Source: Parietaria judaica (lineage: Eukaryota; Streptophyta; Magnoliopsida; Rosales; Urticaceae). From it: a DNA stretch of 64,000 bases. Below are positions 59,161 through 64,000 of the stretch, piece after piece. A model generated the notes under the pieces. It made no database searches. It saw only the letters and a list, made by a program, of their open reading frames with translations, and was not told the DNA's origin. Where the stretch lies: NCBI GenBank assembly GCA_954871525.1, contig OX940868.1, forward strand, positions 26,221,056-26,285,055. The letters are read 5' to 3'. The translations under genes and the position numbers were made by a program. Numbering within the stretch: position 1 is the stretch's first letter; the number at the start of each line of letters is the position of its first letter.

Positions 59161-59940
59161 TTTCTCTTCTTAGCGCCGGTTTCGAAAGAGCGCGCCTTCA
59201 GTCTCTGCCTCTCTGTCTCGACACTCGTCTCGAGAAACCTATATATTCTCCAATTCCAACCTCACTTTCACAGATTTTCTTCCTCGCATTTTCCTTCTTG
59301 CCAAACAGCCATCTCTGCTCGGCTCTCTCTACCAGCAAGGTTAGCTCTCTCGCTCTCCTACGATTTTCAAGTTTCTCAAGCTGCTTTTTCTCTTCCTCTC
59401 CCTGTCCATGGCTTCATCAAACGATTTACTCTACGAATTCGTAGCTTCGAACTTGCTGACAGTTGATTGTAGTACATGCAAACTTTCTAGGACTTGTCGT
59501 ACATGTTCGATTTTGTTTTCTACATACAGTTTTTGTACAAGTTGTTGATAAACTAATGGTTCATATCATCGGCACTTTTGATCCCTAAATTTCGTGAATT
59601 TGAGCTCTCACAGCAGTTCGTTTTGCGAAACCGAGTTCTTTTTCAACATTTTCTTAGCCTTTGGATCTTAGATGTTGATCGTCCTTGGATCTTCTCTCAG
59701 TTTTGTGGATTTTGCGATTCTTATACTACTGTGCTCTCATCTGTTTGATCTCATTGTGTAGTGACCTCTCTATACAGCCATTTCTGTAACTAGGAAACTT
59801 CCGAGCTTTCAGAGGTGCAATTTCATCTTTCTTAGTTTTGTAGATAATTCTAATGATCCGAAGATGAATGAATTTGTACTTTTTCCTTCGCCTTTTATGA
59901 ACACGGATTTTGGAATAACAGTCCATTATATGTCTTGCAG
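59161..59940 (+). other. Promoter and 5' leader of the At4g18490-like gene
   Basis: CTATATATT at 59239-59247 is TATA-like. A CT-rich leader ends CTACCAGCAAG/GTTAGCTC near 59340, which looks like a leader-intron donor, and the acceptor just before the ATG at 59941 reads CTTGCAG. The first coding base therefore immediately follows a splice site, a common plant arrangement. Confidence 0.55.
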
Positions 59941-62900
59941 ATGGAACAATCTCAGAAGGGAACTCCACCTGCGAACTCAAAGGAGAAGAAGTCATTTCTC
60001 GGTATACTCGTTGCGCCTTTTGGGAGAGCTTGGTGACCATGTTTGAACTCTCTTTTACTATTGTTGCATTAGATTTTCTAGTCGTTAACATCGTCACTCA
60101 AGTAGATAAATTTTATCAAGTTCGGTCAAGTAATGTACAAAAAGCCTATTCGGGGCTTGGAACTCTAGTGGAACAATGGGAGACCAATAATGTTTGATCT
60201 GTTTTCTTGCTGCTTAAGTAATCAGAAGCACAATTATTAATGTAAATTTGAATTACCGACTTTGATTCTAACACCCTCCTTGAAATAGATGAAGACATTG
60301 GAAAGGACTTTCTCAGCTCTTGGAAGTCAATGGCAGCCACGGAAGACGATGGAATGGATTTTAGCTTTAATATGGCTTCTAGTTGCAAAAATAAGAAGTT
60401 TAATTTTGAAAAGCTGTAAGTATTGTTCTAAAAGTGTTGAATTATCTGTCATACCATTTATTATTTTTTCAGGCATACCATTTATTAGTTTTGTTTTCTT
60501 CGATGTGTTATTACTGTTTTAACTAATACTTGCATCATTATTCTCTTTTTCAGTTAAAACGATTATGTTATAATTAATGCATTTCGCAGCGACCTCAGCT
60601 ATTGACTATTGTGTAGGATTCCGATTTCTTTTCTTTTTTTTTTAATGGATTTTTCTTTTTCTTTTTTCAGGGACATGGATTTTGGTTTGGATGGTGATTT
60701 TGACAAGTTGGATTCTTTCAAGGTTGACATGTCAGATTTCGATCTCCCAGCGACGTCAAAGAAAGCAGCAAAACCCAAGGAAAGTTCTGCAGATGAGTCT
60801 TCCGATGGAAAAGTTCAGGGAAAAAAAGGCCCGTTTAACTTCTCGTTTGACTTCAATGAGTATGTATCAACCTTCTTCCCTCCTAGTTATATAGCAAGCT
60901 AATGAAACGTGTGTGTTAGAATTGTTTCTCTGAGAATTTTGTTTTTGTGACAGGTTGGATAATTTCAAATTTGAGTCCTCCCCGGGGAAAGAAGAAAAAG
61001 TTTCTAAAATGAGCAACGATGATCAAAAGAAAAATTCCTCAGTTGCGACTGAGCAGAGAAGTTCAAATACTAAACTAGGAGGTGATTCTGGTGCTTTTGA
61101 CGACAAAACGGCAAAGGAACTACTCTTAGCTTCTAAGCCTTCGGCTACGTCAAGTATGGAAACGTCATTGACTGGTCAAAAACATACTAATGCCTTAACA
61201 CAGGACTTTGGAATATCCTCCGATGCTCTTGATTCGTCATGCAATCTCAGATCTTCGCCAGAAAAAGCAATAACGAATAGAGCGGTTATCATAGATCAAG
61301 AAATTCACGTGACGGAGAAGGCAAATTGCTCTCCTGATCGATCTTTTATCGCCGTCGAATCAAACAGAAGTTCCATTGTAAATGATAAAGCTTTTAATAA
61401 CTATCCAAAAGATGACGAAAATGGAGAAATAACCGAGCAGTCATCTTCTCATGAAATTGTGCCATCGAAGAATTTATCACAATCGAGTATGATTGGTTCA
61501 AGAAGCGTTGGTGATGAGAAGAACAAGCCAGACACTGATAGCTCAACCGATACTACGGATGATCATGAGTCAGATTTACGTGAGTTAGATCTCAGAGAAA
61601 ATTCCAAATCCTTTATCTGCACTGAGGCCTCACATGAAACCAAAGAGTATAACGAAAACCAGAATTCAGCAACGGAGCTTCCAACAGACCCATCCAGGTT
61701 GGAACGCCTTTTTTCTGTTATTCTACATTTGGTTCTTCAAATTAGTACTTTCGATATAGCAGAAAATATGTGAAGCATTTCTTCATAGTTTAAATTCTTT
61801 CCAAAACCTAGAAATTTGATGCAACTTCTACTAAATAGGTTATGAATGTTCATTCTAGGAATATGAGGTTGTTAGGTAAAGAAATGTACCTGCAGTTGAG
61901 GCTTCACATATAAAGACGCTTGCTGAATGTGTATATTCCGTTACATACCATTATCCATTTAACACTTTTTATATGATTTTCCACTTGATCTAGTGAACCT
62001 GTTGTTGCTATATCGACTTCAATCGACACAGAAGACGCAAGAGCTCTCAATGTAGAATTTTCCAAAGAGGAGGAAAGTGCACTTGAGAGAGAATGTGCAA
62101 CTTCTGAAAGAGAACATGCGGTTCCCACGAGTCTAGAAACCAAAATGTATTGATACAGTTTTCATACAAAGTGCAGTGGTTAATCATTTCCAAACTTTTA
62201 TTGTTCGTTTGTAACTTTCTACAGGCTGGGCTCACATTCTGATGAGGTTCAACCTGGAAGCAAATCTGACAGCTCTAATCCAGAGCCAACCGCTAGAGAA
62301 TTGACGAAAGGAGAAGATAAGAATGCGCGACACTCTAGTAATATACGGTGAGGCATTTAAGTCTGATTTCAGTTTTCAAAAAAATTATTCGAAACAATAT
62401 TCCTCAAACAAAGAAATTAAATATTTAATTTTGTTGTGATTTTACTAATGCTCATTTGCAGTAACTTCCCAAACAAGGAGGGTTTGAATTCTAGCGGTTT
62501 ACCAAGCATTTCCAAACAAGAAAACCGAAAGCTTGTCGTCTCGACAAGTGAAAACACCGTCAAAGTTCATAATGCTATAGGGTACGGCATCTAAAATTTG
62601 ATTCCTCTGACTTCTCTTTTTCCCTCCAAAATTGTCTCTTTAAGGTAATTAGAACCAACAGTAATTTATCTGTTCATGGAAGTACTTTATTCCTGAGAAT
62701 CTCCTATTGATCTTTGTTACTTTATTTGTGTATATTTGATTTCTAGCCTTAGGTTCTTTACTAATCAGCACTCATGGTATCTATATTGTAATTTATCTAT
62801 TCCTGTTCTCAATTGATCTTTACAATGTTTCTCTCTGCAAAAGGGTTGTGTTTTCTTAATGTCAAATGCGTTATTATTTTCTGCTATAACTATTTGAGGA

Positions 62901-64000
62901 CATTATTAATTTAGTTTTGATTTATTTCTCTGCATTACTTTTGAGTACTAAGAGGTTGATATTTTATTAATTCTGCAATTTGTCTAAACTCGATACCGAA
63001 ACTGTCCTGAGAAACCGAAATATTCAACGCAGACTCTCTATATAGTAACTGGATTGTTAAGCTAAGTTATCAAAGTGTTACAATGCAGATTTCAAGGTTC
63101 TTCCAGTATATTGCTGAGAAAGGAGGATAAGTTTAATAGTCCGGCATCTTTAAACACTAAGCGGATGGCCTCAAGCTTGGAGTCAGTAAAGAAGTCGAAG
63201 ATGAATCCAATCGAAGGAAGTAAACTTTGCTCCGTCAAATCTCCCAAGAAGATTTCAAATCTCTCCGTTTTCAACATTTCCAAGTAATGAGGAAGGCCCT
63301 ATCATTTCACCTCTTGAGTGATGTAATACATTTGCTAATATATATATATATATATATGCAGGATCAAAAGCTCTGTAAAAGTTCCTGATTCAGCACCAAA
63401 GAAGGATATCAACTCGCTGCAAAACCCGAAGCATGGCATGGAAACCCAAAATAATGCAGCATCAGAAATGGTCTATCTGCAAAATGGCATCAATATTTCC
63501 AAGTAATGACCAAGGCCCACCAGTTCACCTCTTAAGTGACGTAATAAATTTACTAATATTTATCGTATATATATATATGCAGGACTAAAAGATCTGTAAA
63601 AGTTCCAGATTCAGCATCAAAGGACATCAATGTCCTGCAAAACCCAAAGCACACCATGGAAACACAAGATAATGCAGCATCAGAGAAAGCCTATCTGCAA
63701 AATGGCACCGAAAATAAATTGCCACATAGCATTTCCTTGAAGCGGAAAGCATTCGAGGTTTTTTTTTTTCTTTCTAATTCAAATAAAAATTTATATTATC
63801 AAATGTCTTAATTTATTTAAGCCGTTCAAAAAGAGTATTTTGCAGTTGCCAAACTCAGAAGTAGCATCTCAGAAGCCTCTAAAACGCCTCTCACCCCCAA
63901 TTATAATCAGGTTTATTATTACACATAGAACCTCCTAATTACTTTTTATTGGTGATTTATTATTGACATGACTCGGGTTGGCCCATAAATCATGCAGAGG
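59941..64000 (+). CDS. At4g18490-like protein of unknown function, 5' part
   Basis: Eleven exons plus the first bases of a twelfth are consistent in phase: 59941-60001, 60289-60415, 60671-60859, 60954-61697, 61994-62146, 62225-62347, 62462-62581, 63089-63283, 63362-63502, 63583-63757, 63846-63910, 63998 onward. The visible part has about 698 residues. It opens MEQSQKGTPPANSKEKKSF, then DEDIGKDFLSSWKSMA, FNFEKLDMDFGLDGDFDKL and FKVDMSDFDLPA. This acidic, Phe/Asp-rich start I recognise as the plant family typified by uncharacterised Arabidopsis At4g18490. The large exon 4 (744 bases) is Ser/Asn/Glu-rich and probably disordered, with no catalytic motif. Most junctions are phase 2, which permits exon shuffling; exons 9 and 10 are duplicates. 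The gene runs off the window. Function is unknown. Confidence 0.85.
63284..63720 (+). repeat. Tandem duplication of intron 8-exon 9 into intron 9-exon 10
   Basis: 63284-63502 and 63503 to about 63720 are two copies of one unit of about 220 bases. Each starts with an intron beginning GTAATGA (AAGGCCC, then TTCACCTCTTAAGTGACGTA or its variant, then a TA-rich end and GCAG). Each continues with an exon containing S(V)KVPDSA, LQNPKH and MET(Q)-NAASE--YLQNG. Both exons are open in the same phase. Confidence 0.92.

Overview
This is nuclear genomic DNA from a flowering plant, most likely a eudicot. Spliced genes have GT/AG introns, intergenic DNA is AT-rich and transposon-filled, there is a short run of the plant telomere heptamer TTTAGGG, and the gene families are plant ones (chloroplast Mg-chelatase CHLI, IQD, BAHD acyltransferase, class II phospholipase A1, an At4g18490-like gene). 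I could not fix the species.

Layout. 1-8.4 kb is nested transposon debris: two hAT transposase copies facing each other as a fold-back, a GC-rich CGCGAC repeat, an old AT-rich element split by an 862-bp hAT-type MITE with an exact 8-bp target duplication, and a 2140-bp Mutator-like element with an exact 9-bp duplication that carries a three-exon reading frame. 8.5-10.7 kb holds a broken gene resembling plant RNFT-type membrane RING E3 ligases. It ends at a telomere-like motif and a 3.3-kb tandem array of a 60-bp unit (10.9-14.2 kb). A copia scrap and a second, nearly complete but frameshifted hAT element follow (14.6-19.0 kb). 19-28.5 kb is gene-free, with several short elements, two of them delimited by target duplications.

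From 28.8 kb the window becomes gene-bearing: a two-exon class II phospholipase A1 (28.8-30.9), a decayed TmpA-like membrane protein gene (31.9-33.1), a gene-poor stretch with a MITE and an LTR-like sequence (33-40 kb), an IQD calmodulin-binding protein (41.0-42.8), a gene-poor stretch, then a tandem trio of Nudix CoA-pyrophosphatase genes (47.3-53.0) with identical exon structure. Convergent to these are CHLI (53.5-55.0), with a probable 2-bp frameshift in its transit peptide, and a BAHD acyltransferase (55.4-56.8). The window ends inside an At4g18490-like gene (59.9 kb onward) with a recent tandem exon duplication.

The genes do not form a pathway. The main signals are structural: locally amplified genes and exons, several non-autonomous transposons with clean boundaries, and a 60-bp satellite whose period is a multiple of three and so creates false reading frames on both strands. 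No new defence-type or operon-like system was seen. All calls come from reading the sequence and remembered family features; no search was run.
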